DNA from: Cardiocondyla obscurior
Lineage: Eukaryota; Arthropoda; Insecta; Hymenoptera; Formicidae
DNA length: 64,000 nt
Direction of reading: 5' to 3'
Assembly (NCBI RefSeq): GCF_019399895.1
Contig: NC_091891.1
Span: 186,001 to 250,000, forward strand
Each line of letters starts with the position of its first letter. Position 1 is the first letter of the stretch. Under the pieces are notes generated by a model. It was given only the letters and a program-made list of their open reading frames with translations, had not been told where the DNA came from and made no database searches. A program made the position numbers and the translations under genes. Below are positions 43,470 through 53,354 of the stretch, one piece after another.

Positions 43470-44049
43470 AAAAAAGTATAATGAAATATATTGTATCGCA
43501 TATTTAAAAAATATATACTTTGTATTCTATATGTAACATTTTTAATTATTTTTATTCCATCCTTCATCTTCTTTATAATTGTGAGGCGTAAATCCCACCT
43601 CATGAATCCGCCTTGTTCATATGTAACGTATGCATCTGAGAGAGAAAGAAATAAGATAAGGAGGAGCGATTAGCCGGGGGGTGTGTACAGCGTCACCCGC
43701 ATTCGAATCGTATAAGCGCATAAAAGAATCGTTGATAAACGATAGGCGGCGCGAACGGGTGCAAGCGAGAGAGAACGATAGGTGGCGCGTACGAGTGCGA
43801 GCGAGAGGGAACGATGGGCGCGATACCTTGCGATCTGCCGCTTGCCGCCATCGCCGCCCGTTGCCGCCGCGACGCCACACAACCCCTTTGAAAAAATCGC
43901 GACTCCTTTGAAAGTCGCGATGCCGCATAAACATGCCGCTGCGCGACGACACGCTTATCATTTTTAAAAATAATATTGCATTTCAGAGTTTCGATGTTGT
44001 TATTATTTTCTAAACAATTCGTTCCTAGAATCGCCGACACAGGGGCGAT
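43470..44049. other. Outer non-coding part of the right arm
   Basis: The mirror of 30751-31330: AT-rich, then a GC-rich run with GCGAGAGGGAACGA words. No gene was recognised; the same mirror ORFs occur as in the left arm. Confidence 0.6.
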
Positions 44050-44390
44050 TTATAAATACCCACCCCCTCCCCGCATGACGTCATTACCCCTTGCCCTAGG
44101 TCTCACGGACCCAGAACCGTTAACACCCCCTTTCCCCGCGTGACATCATTACCCCTCGCTTTAGGTCACACGGATACACTAACACGTAGTGATCCAGAAC
44201 CGCTCCGTGCGTTCAACGGGTGCGAGCGAGAGGAGACGATGGGCGGTGCGAGCGAAAGGAGATGATGGGCGGCGCGAACGAGTGCGAGCGAGAGGGAACG
44301 ATTAACACCCCTTTCCCCGCGTGACGTCATTACTCCTCGTCCTAGGTCACACGGATACACTAACACGTAGTGATCCAGAACCGCTCAATA
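44050..44390 (-). promoter_or_regulatory. Right subterminal modules with TGACGTCA sites
   Basis: The inverted counterpart of 30411-30750: ATGACGTCATTACC near 44086, GTGACATCATTACC near 44140 (one base off consensus) and GTGACGTCATTAC near 44320. Each is followed by CCTAGGTC or TTAGGTCACACGG and CACGTAGTGATCC. Two of three palindromes are perfect, as in the left arm. Confidence 0.55.
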
Positions 44391-44400
44391 TACATCTACT

Positions 44401-46416
44401 AAAGAGAAATAAAAAACAAATTTCAGTTTTAAATCCTTTAATACATCAGGTAAATGACTTTTTATTTTTCTCTTTTTTATATCATGCTGTTTCACGGTAT
44501 TGCTTAACATTCTGTTTGCCATTTGTTCGAATCGCTTATATTTGATTTTTTTATCAGTTTCGCTATCGGTTTCACTATCCTCAAAAGTGATCGTAAATGT
44601 TTGCATACGTTGTCCATTTGCTGATGGGCAAGGCATGCAAGACATTTTCTCTTCTGCAGCATCGACTTTAACTGAATCTCTTTCAAAAACTTGTTTATTC
44701 GTTTTTGGTATAGCTTTATTTGTCTGTTTCATTAATTTTGAACTTCGAAGATTCCTTCCGTTGTCTCCGCTTGAAATATATTTATTTTTATCATCGTTCA
44801 ATGTTTCCATTATTGTACCAGATTCGTTCTTTGCCTCTGGCATTCTTTTCTTCGTTTTATTATTAAATTTTACTGCTGTATTATCATCCACAGTTTTTTT
44901 GATATCCATTTTAAGTATCGGTAAAGAATTAACATTTTGACAAACAGTTACTTTTTCATCTAAATCTTTTATATTTTTCTTTTGTTTTGCGGTAATTGGA
45001 GAAAAATTAACATTTGAATCTTGCAAATTGGTCTTTATCTCATTTGCATTATTCACATCTATTTCGGTATTTAGTAAATTACTTTGTCTTTTTTGATTGC
45101 TTTCGTGACATATTATCAATATTTCTATCATCAGTGTCAGAGTTACTTACGTCATCGCTTTGCGATTCCAGAATATCTTGCAGACTTTGTGTCGACATGT
45201 ACGGCAAATCAGAAATTTTATTTCGATCATTATTCACAACATCAAACATATTATTGAGTTTTTCTTCAAAAATATCATTTACATTTACTTGTGAAGTCTT
45301 TTTCGTAAATAGAAATTTTCTTTGTTTTATCAATTTTATTAAATAGTTGTGTAGGCGCTAACTCATAATCTATATTTTCACAATCGAGATTTACTTTTGT
45401 GCGATAATCAACTGATTTTGTGTTAATATGCGTAGCTGCCGTGTCTTTTTGCATCGACTCCATATCGTCAACTATCTTATTAATTTCATTAAGTTTTTGT
45501 GATTGAATAATTGAATTTGATGATTTATTAATTGTAGAGTTATTCATTTTTTGCGTTGGTAGATTAAATATATCATCAGATTCAAAACTTGTACTAAGAT
45601 CATTTCTTTTATTAGTATCTTCATTAAATTCATTTAAAATTACCTGAAGACGAGAACTTTTCTGCTGTGTCTTAACGAGTTGTTCGATGTACTCCTCTGC
45701 GTCCGTTTCCGAATCATCGTTTGTTTGTTCTGGTTGAGATTTTCCACTCTTCTTTTTTGAAACTTTGTGCATTGCAAGCATATCTTTTTCACTTTTTGTT
45801 TCCGAATCGTCTGATATTAAAGCTCACTTGTAAAAATATTTTTTAAGCCGCTACTTGTAGATAGACTATGTGGCATTTGTGGCTGTTGGAAAATGCCATC
45901 TTCATTATTTTGAGTTTCAAAAATTATGAATTCATCATTGATAACATCAGATGAATTGGTCTACGAAAATTAACAAATCTCTAATTTTGGTGCAAACAAT
46001 GTAAATATCGTAAATATATTAATTTTATAATAAAAACTTACCAGAGACGAATCTAATGTATCAGAAATTATTCTACTCATAATTGTTTTCTTGAATGATG
46101 GAGGTGTATCTGGGACTAATATGCTGAAATATTGACATTATGTGTGATAAGTGGCATGTACAATACCAAATTGAATTAAATCTCCATCTTTTAGTTCGTA
46201 TAATGTCCTAGCTTGTAATATGCGCTGTACATATAGAAAAATAAAAACTGTCAATATTTTTGTCACAATATTATTTTAAATATCAATAAAGACAGATTAT
46301 TAGTGTATATTACATTATTGAGCTTCGTTTTATTTGAAGAATTTACACCAGAGATAATTGTTGTTCCTCCACTAACTTTAATTACTGCATGTAGTTTTAA
46401 TACTGTCTAAAATAAA
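44401..46416 (-). pseudogene. FHA-domain protein fragment (MDC1/Mu2- or Ki-67-like)
   Basis: Exons on the minus strand: about 46407-46318 (after TTTTAG) encodes LKLHAVIKVSGGT...VNSSNKTKLN. An exon after TGTACAG at about 46226 encodes LYELKDGDLIQFGIVHATY. Together these match the His and SxNxT motifs of an FHA phosphothreonine-binding domain. A stop follows at about 46140. Then come ILVPDTPPSFKK, an intron with GTAAGT...TAG, and a long Ser/Asp/Glu/Lys-rich region. That region is carried over several frames by shifts near 45830, 45320 and 45100 down to 44401, where the virus-like element begins. FHA plus an acidic tail suggests a DNA-damage mediator of the MDC1/Mu2 type, but Ki-67-like proteins are also possible. 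The 5' end is cut by the transposon at 46429. Confidence 0.65.
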
Positions 46417-46638
46417 AAAAAAATTATATACAGAGTGTTTCTGATCAGTGGACTTTCCCGAATATGGTAGGTAGGTCTCATTAAGACAAATCGAAAAGTC
46501 CCATACCATTTTAAAATTTTCGCGATAATAGGCGAGATATCAGCGTATAAAAATTTGGTATTTTATTACCGATTTCGGGCGAAGCATCGGTGCCTTTCCC
46601 CCACGCGATGCATAGATTGGGCTAGAAACGAGGCCTCA

Positions 46639-47394
46639 GTGCACGCGAGCGACGCGAGGCGACGATGCACGCGAGCGACGCGAGGCGACGATGCACGCGA
46701 GCGACGCGAGGCGACGATGCACGCGAGCGACGCGAGGCGACGATGCACGCGAGCGACGCGAGGCGACGATGCACGCGAGCGACGCGAGGCGACGATGCAC
46801 GCGAGCGACGCGAGGCGACGATGCACGCGAGCGACGCGAGGCGACGATGCACGCGAGCGACGCGAGGCGACGATGCACGCGAGCGACGCGAGGCGACGAT
46901 GCACGCGAGCGACGCGAGGCGACGATGCACGCGAGCGACGCGAGGCGACGATGCACGCGAGCGACGCGAGGCGACGATGCACGCGAGCGACGCGAGGCGA
47001 CGATGCACGCGAGCGACGCGAGGCGACGATGCACGCGAGCGACGCGAGGCGACGATGCACGCGAGCGACGCGAGGCGACGATGCACGCGAGCGACGCGAG
47101 GCGACGATGCACGCGAGCGACGCGAGGCGACGATGCACGCGAGCGACGCGAGGCGACGATGCACGCGAGCGACGCGAGGCGACGATGCACGCGAGCGACG
47201 CGAGGCGACGATGCACGCGAGCGACGCGAGGCGACGATGCACGCGAGCGACGCGAGGCGACGATGCACGCGAGCGACGCGAGGCGACGATGCACGCGAGC
47301 GACGCGAGGCGACGATGCACGCGAGCGACGCGAGGCGACGATGCACGCGAGCGACGCGAGGCGACGATGCACGCGAGCGACGCGAGGCGACGAT
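46639..47394. repeat. Minisatellite: 26-bp unit, about 29 near-perfect copies
   Basis: The unit begins GCACGCGAGCGACGCG and continues GAGGCGACGAT. 756 bp hold about 29 units with essentially no variation until the last one. It is CpG-rich. Because 26 is not a multiple of three and the unit has no stop, all forward frames and several reverse frames stay open. The long ORFs here are therefore artefacts. It lies subterminal in the transposon, like the degenerate version at 9318-9510. Confidence 0.97.
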
Positions 47395-47575
47395 ATAAGC
47401 GAGCGGAATGTAAATGAATACGCACGAACGAGAACAATTTCCGATTTCTTGTCTAATTATTTAATAATTTTACAGTAGAAACGCTATCGTTTCCACACTA
47501 CCTCCTGAGGTAGATAGCTCAGTGCGTTTTTTTTAATGTGGTCTCCCCAGTAGGCCTAATCCACCTAGAAAGCTA

Positions 47576-48299
47576 AACGCAACAATTGTTTGAAGTGCCT
47601 CCCTTGTGCTTGTAGGCACAGTTCGGCTCTCCGAACAATTTGTTGCGTTGCTCTTTCCGCCATGTCAGGCGTGATCGTATGGAAGGCCGCTATGATTGCA
47701 TCGCGGACTTCCTCAACTGTACGATCGCACATTTTCTATTTTGGCCTTAATGTGGCCCCAAACAAAATAGTCCAGCACGTTCATGTCCGGGGAACGTGCT
47801 GGCCACGAAATTGGCCCCCCTCGCCCTATCCACCTATTCGGAAAATATTCATTTAAAATATTTCTCGCGCGACGTAAAAAGTGAGGCGGAGTGCCGTCTT
47901 GCTGTAAGATCATATTAATTCTTAAATTTAGCGGAACGTCTTTCAATAATATCGGCAGATTATTAATTAAAAAGTCTGCATATAATTCGTCATTAAGGCG
48001 TGGAGGGAGAAAGAACGGCCCGATTTGAAATACGTCAATAAAAATTTTAGAAATTTTAATTATAAAATAAATTTTTACGTATAAAAAATACTTATAACTC
48101 GACTTCCTATTACTCCTGCCCATACATTAAATTGCCACCCGATTTGAAAGGCGCCCTGGCGAATGGCCCACGGGTTGACGTAATCCCACAAAACGAAATT
48201 TTTAAAGTTAAAAATCCCGTTTGGGGTGAGCAAAGCTTCATCTGTCCATAATATTTGCCCTGGAAATAATTCGTTTCGCCGGCACTGGGCAAGAAATCC
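47576..48299 (-). pseudogene. DUF4817-type DDE transposase, copy 3
   Basis: Exon 2 (about 48299-48100) encodes ILWTDEALLTPNG, the first catalytic Asp. Exon 3 (from about 48030) encodes IGPFFLPPRL, ILQQDGTPPHF (second Asp) and MNVLDYFVWGHIK (third Asp, same 41-residue spacing). The acceptor before exon 3 reads AA instead of AG. A frameshift after NVRSY (about 47720) leads into TITPDMAERATQQIVRRAELC. The normal stop is lost, so the frame extends by a few codons. The DUF4817 exon is absent. Confidence 0.85.
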
Positions 48300-49878
48300 T
48301 ACAAGTATTTTATAATATTATTTGTAATTAATTTTTATAAGAAATCTCGTACTTTGTATTTCGTCGCGCGGTAGAAGCTGGTGCACCCGTTGTAATTACA
48401 AAAAATGTAAATGAAATTTAAGAGAGGCGAAACATCTACGTATCAGCTACGCAACGCATACTATTTGTCGGGTCTTCATAAAAGGCATTTAAAATAACAA
48501 TTTGCAATAACAAAATTTAAAAATTCCGAAATAGGAGTGCTAACTTTATTGAGGTGTATCACATGACAGTCGAAAACTTGACAAAAGGACGCCTTAACGG
48601 GCCCGTTATATTCCAACTAAAATGTAATTTTAAATATGAGAAAACGACGCCACCTTATCTTTCAATATTACTTTTAATTAAAAGTATCTATAATATAATT
48701 CGGCGGTATCAGAATATCTCTAAAACAGCAGTTACTGGTTATTTAATAAGATATAACATAATATCCATAACAAGGAACAAACTTTTGTTAAAATAATGTA
48801 ATAGTCGAAACCTCAACAAATAAATGCCTTAACAGATCCGTTTATATTCCGGCTGAAATGTATTTTATATGCGAGAAAGCGACGCCGCCTAGTGGCGATA
48901 TCTTGTACTTTTCAGTGACTGTTCCGAAATGCTTATTTCACGATTTGAAGTATGCATCGTTATGTCTCTGCTTGTACAAAACGTAAAAGAAAAATAAAAA
49001 TACATTTTTGATATAAATAAATTATAAACTTTGTAATAAACATATTTTAAAATTGATCGGTTTAATCGTTGTTGAGATCCGATAATCTCAATAACTTAAA
49101 ATAAAGGACCGCTTCTCTTGATATTATAATATTAATTCTAACATGTTTTTAATTATTGCTTATTATACTAAATTTATACTACATTTTCCGAGCTTTTATT
49201 TAACTTTTTGTTGTTGCAAACTAAACTGATACCGAACTTCAAAACCTTTTTTTTTTGACAGCTGACGTTTAAAAACCAAAGTACATACACACTTATACAT
49301 AAGCAATAACGCGTATGTATAAAGAATACGATTGGTTCAATTTCTTATGTATTTACTGCTTAACAAAAGTGTGAGCTCCCGGCTTTACTATCGTTTAGCA
49401 CGAAGCGAGCCAATCGAGAGAACCAATCAGCGACGATTTTAAGCGGCAACAATAAACAGCAACAATAGAATCAATTTTCAGTTAATTAAACTACACACCA
49501 ATTTTTTACAGACTAGACCAAACTATGCGCGCGCGTTATGTTTCAATATAATTATATTTTTATTTTTCAAAAGATTTCAATTGCATTTTTTTTTTTTTTT
49601 TTTTAATTTAATTCTGCTTCTTTTTTTACATGTTTTTTATCACGCTTAAATGTGTTTGCTAGAAAGTATAAAATATTATTTTTAGTTCAAATAATTCTAA
49701 AATGTATTTAATAAACATAGATAAAAAATGGATAGTCAAGAAATTAAGTTAACGTTTAATGTAATACACACTTGACATGAACAAATCAGGTGCGTACTTC
49801 GTGCATTCCTTTTTTTCAATAGATTTTAATTACAAATGAAATTAAATTTTTATTATTGTTTACGTTTTGATTTCAATT
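48300..49878. other. AT-rich non-coding stretch with a dispersed duplication
   Basis: A block of about 100 bp at 48556-48660 (GTCGAAAACTTGACAAAAGG, CGACGCCACCTTAT) recurs diverged at 48796-48895 (GTCGAAACCTCAACAAATAA, CGACGCCGCCTAG). 49055-49095 is an inverted piece of the repeat at 25270. Long T and A runs lie near 49580-49605. No gene was recognised. Confidence 0.5.
48556..48895. repeat. Diverged direct duplication of about 100 bp
   Basis: Copies at 48556-48660 and 48796-48895, about 240 bp apart, share GTCGAAA, CCTTAACRG, TATATTCC and GAAAGCGACGCC-like words. Origin unknown. Confidence 0.55.
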
Positions 49879-50463
49879 TTACAATTTTTTATTATTATTT
49901 TTTTTTAAGATGTGTTTTGCATGAAATTTTTTTAACCACATTGTATTTAAACCATATTGTTGTATTTTATGTTGCACCGTAGCTGGTGCAGGGGGTCTGT
50001 CCTCCGGGACTGTCCGTTCAATCAGAACGTAGAATAAAGTTTTATCGTGGTTCTTACAAAAAACAGCATTGGTTTTAATTATTTTTCGTTCGTAGCGTAC
50101 AGTCCTTCGTCGCGGTGTTAAGTTACGTGTCGCTTGATCGTAACTTACTGACTTGCACGAGCTCAGGGGCTCGTGCATTATAAACGGTTTGTTGTTCTTA
50201 GTTAGCAATTGCGGAAGGCATTGACTGGGTGGCCGAATATTTTCCGCTGATATCGCGGTGTGACAAAAATGCTGACTTATCAGATTTGTATGCTCAGCGG
50301 ATTCTATACGGTTTGGCAATCTACTAAGCCTTAACTTTAAATTGGCGCACGCGGTGTCAGTCACCTGCACCCAGGGGCTCGAGTTAAAACATTTAAAAGA
50401 ATATTGTAAGTACATCCGACAGTCCAAAGTCTGTACAAGTGGAACGGGAAAATAATGTTGCAT
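49879..50463 (-). CDS. Unknown 194-codon open frame
   Basis: Open and free of stops, but no domain is recognised. It is Asn/Arg/Lys-rich with several Cys and His, and has a basic KKNNNKKL end. Its first 20 codons overlap a dispersed repeat also found at 19057-19155, so the true start is probably further in. It may be a fragment of a mobile-element protein, or chance in repeat DNA. Confidence 0.3.
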   Translation of the reverse strand: MQHYFPVPLVQTLDCRMYLQYSFKCFNSSPWVQVTDTACANLKLRLSRLPNRIESAEHTNLISQHFCHTAISAENIRPPSQCLPQLLTKNNKPFIMHEPLSSCKSVSYDQATRNLTPRRRTVRYERKIIKTNAVFCKNHDKTLFYVLIERTVPEDRPPAPATVQHKIQQYGLNTMWLKKFHAKHILKKNNNKKL

Positions 50464-50490
50464 TGCACTTTTAAATTTTTTTTCAAAATT
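50391..50490. repeat. Dispersed repeat block shared with 19057-19155
   Basis: ACATCCGACAGTCC, then TGTACAAGTGG and TGTTGCATTGC here, against ACATCCAACAGTCC, then TGTAAAAGTGG and TGTTGCATTGC at the 5' side of the LINE. Same orientation, about 80% alike by eye. Confidence 0.75.
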
Positions 50491-50799
50491 ATGTAATAAG
50501 TTTTTTTTTATGTAAGATAGAAGGACAATGAAACTTTCAAAAGTTTCTCTGTAAAAAAGTTTTCATGTTTATTATAAATGTTTACAGCTTACAGCTTAAT
50601 TTACGAATTATACTCCTGCCTGTAAAAAAGAAACGACACTTAAAGTCGTTATATCGTCCGTTAATTTCTTTGTTCTGGAGCGATTCTTATACACAAGTGC
50701 TCATGTCGAGAGCGCAACTACTTCTGTATTCTTGTGCCTATGCTATCTTTACCTATTGTAGGCATTATTTTATATTTTAATATTCGACAAAGCGAGATC

Positions 50800-51246
50800 C
50801 GCTCGTAGCTTTACAAATAGATTATTGCCTCGACCGCGCGTGTTATCATGTTATTGTCAGACGCCGAAAAATAATAAAGGCTCGCGGCCGTTCGCGGGGT
50901 CGACAACACGACCAGAAACACGTTAGAAGTTTGAACAGAATAATTAAGCGACGCTATTGGCGACAGGGAAAAAGTAGGAGCGTCGGAGGAAAAAGATAAA
51001 AAGACCGGCCTCGTGCGGATCGGGGCTCTCTCTCCAAAATAAAGCGATCGTTCAACAGATCTCAAAGTGTTTAAATTATTTCGCCGGATCCTAGACAAAG
51101 TTCAATCTCTATCCCTACACTATATTATCTGTAGACTCATTCCGGACTGAGTAAGCGCGAAACGCAATATCGGGTAGGCAAAAGAAATTAATAAGAAGAC
51201 TAATCTAAACGTAAAAGGACTGGAGAAAGACCGATAGTACTTTACA
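50800..51246 (-). repeat. LTR (partial) of a second Gypsy element
   Basis: On the minus strand, a polypurine tract (CCAGTGGTGGGGAAG) is followed by TGTAAAGTACTATCGG at 51246, the typical PPT-to-LTR boundary. The far edge is not clear; it lies somewhere near 50800. It goes with the integrase tail at 51300-51478. Confidence 0.6.
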
Positions 51247-51299
51247 CTTCCCCACCACTGGAGAAAATTTTTAAAACAAAATTTTAAGGAAAGTTAAAA

Positions 51300-51478
51300 C
51301 TAAGGAAGAACGTCTATTGGAGCCGGAATTAGTTTTGTTACGTGAAATAGGTTTAATTTTGGTTTTTTGTGTCCTGTATCAATTTGGTAAATAATATTTG
51401 ATAATTTTTCTATTATTTTAAAAGGGCCTATTTTTATTTCATCTAATTTTTTTCTATTTAAACGATTTTCATTTTTTA
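51300..51478 (-). pseudogene. Gypsy integrase C-terminal fragment
   Basis: NENRLNRKKLDEIKIGPFKI...YQIDTGHKKPKLNLFHVTKL is clearly homologous to the C-terminal end of the element at 29050-29190 (NRLNRKKLDELRIGPFRI). It is truncated upstream at 51479 by a palindromic TACAGGG element. The flanking LTR lies at 51246 and below. Confidence 0.85.
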
Positions 51479-51865
51479 TACAGGGTGTCCCAAACAATGT
51501 GTCACTCCCAAAAACTATGGGTAGAAAATTGAAATCTAAGATAAAAAATCAAACGCAATTTTTAAAAATTCTCAATAGTTTTCGAGAAAAAAATTAAAAT
51601 ATATAAAATGTATAGACGTAAGAGTGACAAGGAAGCTGCGCGTGAGTGAGCGCGACAAACGACGGTGCCATTTCTAGTCATTCGCCTGTCGCGCTCACTC
51701 ACACGCAGCTTCCTTGTCACTCTAACGTCTATACATTTTATATATTTTAATTTTTTTCTCGAAAACTATTGAGAATTTTTAAAAATTGCATTTGACTTTT
51801 CGTCTTAGATTTCAATTTTCTACCCATAGTTTTTGGGAGTGACACATTGTTTGGGACACCCTGTA
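51479..51865. mobile_element. Palindromic TACAGGG element A (387 bp)
   Basis: Starts TACAGGGTGTCCCAAACAAT and ends in the exact complement, with TA flanks. The arms of about 180 bp are almost perfect. The inner part of each arm has GAGTGACAAGGAAGC and GTGAGTGAGCGCGACA. It is inserted in the Gypsy integrase remnant. Confidence 0.9.
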
Positions 51866-51873
51866 TACATATA

Positions 51874-52361
51874 TACAGGGTGTTTGAAATAAGGTTTCCT
51901 TCCCGGTAACTGTAGATAGATATCGGGAATACAAATCGAAAAGTCAGATATTATTTAGTGAAATTCGTAACCGTTACCGAGTAAGAAATTACTGAATTTT
52001 GACGAATTAGCGCGGAGCACATAATAAGTCGGGCGCGGCAGGTGAGAGCGGGTGGGCCTTAGGGAGAGAACGGGGGTGAAACGCCGCGCGACAATTGTGG
52101 GGTGGGGGTGGGAGGAGTCAACGCGTGGTGTGATAGACAATTGTCGCGCGGCGTTTCACCCCCGTTCTCTCCCTAAGGCCCACCCGCTCTCACCTGCCGC
52201 GCCCGACTTATTATGTGCTCCGCGCTAATTCGTCAAAATTCAGTAATTTCTTACTCGGTAACGGTTACGAATTTCACTAAATAATATCTGACTTTTCGAT
52301 TTGTATTCCCGATATCTATCTACAGTTACCGGGAAGGAAACCTTATTTCAAACACCCTGTA
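51874..52361. mobile_element. Palindromic TACAGGG element B (488 bp, same family as 4725)
   Basis: Same termini, same length and about 97% the same sequence as 4725-5212. It lies 8 bp after element A and 2 bp before element C, with TA at each junction. Confidence 0.92.
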
Positions 52362-52363
52362 TA

Positions 52364-52730
52364 TACAGGGTGTCCCATACTAAACGGACGTAATTTGAGA
52401 AGTAGGTAGAACTGGTCTAGACGAATAGAAAAGTCTTATATCATTTTGTAAAATTTTTATCCGTTATTGAGAAAAAAATTAATTTGTTTGGCGCAAGAGC
52501 GACAAGAAAGCCACGCGTGAGTAAGCGCGACAGACGAGTAGCTAAAAATGGTGCCGTCGCTTGTCGCGCTCATTCACGCGTAGCTTCCTTGTCGCTCTTG
52601 CGCTAGACAAATTAATTTTTTTCTCAATAATCATTGAGAATTTTGCAAAATGGTATAAGACTTTTTTATTTTTCTCACCAAGACCTACCTATTCCTACTC
52701 GGTGTGACACATTAAATGATACACGTTGTA
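52364..52730. mobile_element. Palindromic TACAGGG element C (367 bp)
   Basis: Starts TACAGGGTGTCCCATACTAA. The right end is decayed (ACACGTTGTA). The inner arms carry GAGCGACAAGAAAGCC and GCGTGAGTAAGCGCGACA. It is the inverted counterpart of element D. Confidence 0.85.
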
Positions 52731-52987
52731 TATATCGGTAGTATGAGGAAACTAATTCTTTAATTCCTACAGATTATTATGCGGGTGTTGCTGTTATACT
52801 GTATATTTCGAACATTTTATATAATTTTTTGATCCAAACATACGCGCGCGCGCGCGCAACTGAAAACTGGCGATAACTTGAAAACAACGCATTTTCGTAT
52901 TTATGTTTATATTGACTTTTTTTCTTGTTTTTGGTTCCTCATTCATCTCCCGAGCGATTGACCTCGACTTACGGAACACCCTGTATA
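52731..52987. other. Spacer with one stray element end and a CG run
   Basis: It contains (CG)7 near 52846-52859 and ends with CGGAACACCCTGTATA, a right terminus whose left partner is missing. This suggests a deleted or truncated element between C and D. Confidence 0.6.
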
Positions 52988-53354
52988 TACAAGGTGTCCC
53001 ATAGTAAAGTATCGTAATTGCAGAAATAGGTAGGGCTTGTCACAACAAATAGAAAAGTCTGATACCATTTTGTAAAATTTTCAACCATTATTGAGAAAAA
53101 AATTAATTTGTCTAGCGCAAGAGCGACAAGGAAGCTACGCGTGAATGAGCGCGACAAGCGACGGCACCATTTTTAGCTACTCGTCTGTCGCGCTTACTCA
53201 CGCGTGGCTTTCTTGTCGCTCTTGCGCCAAACAAATTAATTTTTTTCTCAATAACGGATAAAAATTTTACAAAATGATATAAGACTTTTCTATTCATCTT
53301 AACAAGCTCTACCTACTCCTGCAATTACGATATTTTACTATGGGACACCCTGTA
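52988..53354. mobile_element. Palindromic TACAGGG element D (367 bp)
   Basis: Starts TACAAGGTGTCCCATAG and ends GGGACACCCTGTA. Same length as C and nearly its reverse complement (its right arm equals C's left arm). A G-to-A change is in the left terminus. Confidence 0.88.

Larger units (their letters stand above)
30398..44400. mobile_element. Palindromic Polinton/adintovirus-like endogenous element
   Basis: A 14.0-kb unit with two inverted arms (30398-35328 and 38682-44400) and a 3353-bp centre. It starts AGTAGATGTATA and ends TA(T)ACATCTACT, so the termini are AG...CT as reported for Polintons. Encoded proteins: an N-terminal half of a protein-primed PolB, a major-capsid-like protein, a second capsid-like protein and four small proteins. 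No integrase, FtsK-type ATPase or adenain-like protease was recognised. Genes in both arms point outward. No 6-bp target duplication is evident. The arms differ by scattered substitutions and small indels, so the inversion is not recent. The family name is an inference from gene content. Confidence 0.75.
38682..44400. repeat. Right inverted arm (5719 bp with a 794-bp insertion)
   Basis: The inner edge is TTGAAACACGCG at 38682, continuous with upstream coding sequence of the second capsid gene. The outer edge is TACATCTACT at 44400. This arm keeps the 184-codon gene and the second capsid gene open. It has a transposon in the major capsid gene, and a frameshift plus two stops in the PC4-like gene. 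Confidence 0.93.
46429..48299 (-). mobile_element. DUF4817-family transposon, copy 3, with 26-bp minisatellite
   Basis: The outer end reads TACAGAGTGTTTCTGATC at 46429, followed by the AATCGAAAAGTCCCATACC block common to the palindromic elements, then the minisatellite. The conserved transposon 3' block follows (AACGCACTGAGC on the minus strand, then GTGGTCTCCCCAGTAGGCC on the plus strand near 47540), then the transposase on the minus strand. The first exon and the other end are missing. Confidence 0.72.

Noticed and set aside
46639..47394. CRISPR-like array
   Set aside because: Units are contiguous with no unique spacers and the context is eukaryotic. It is a minisatellite.
46555..47478. 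307-codon and similar long ORFs on both strands
   Set aside because: They are produced by a stop-free 26-bp tandem repeat and encode the same peptide in every frame, so they are not evidence of a gene.
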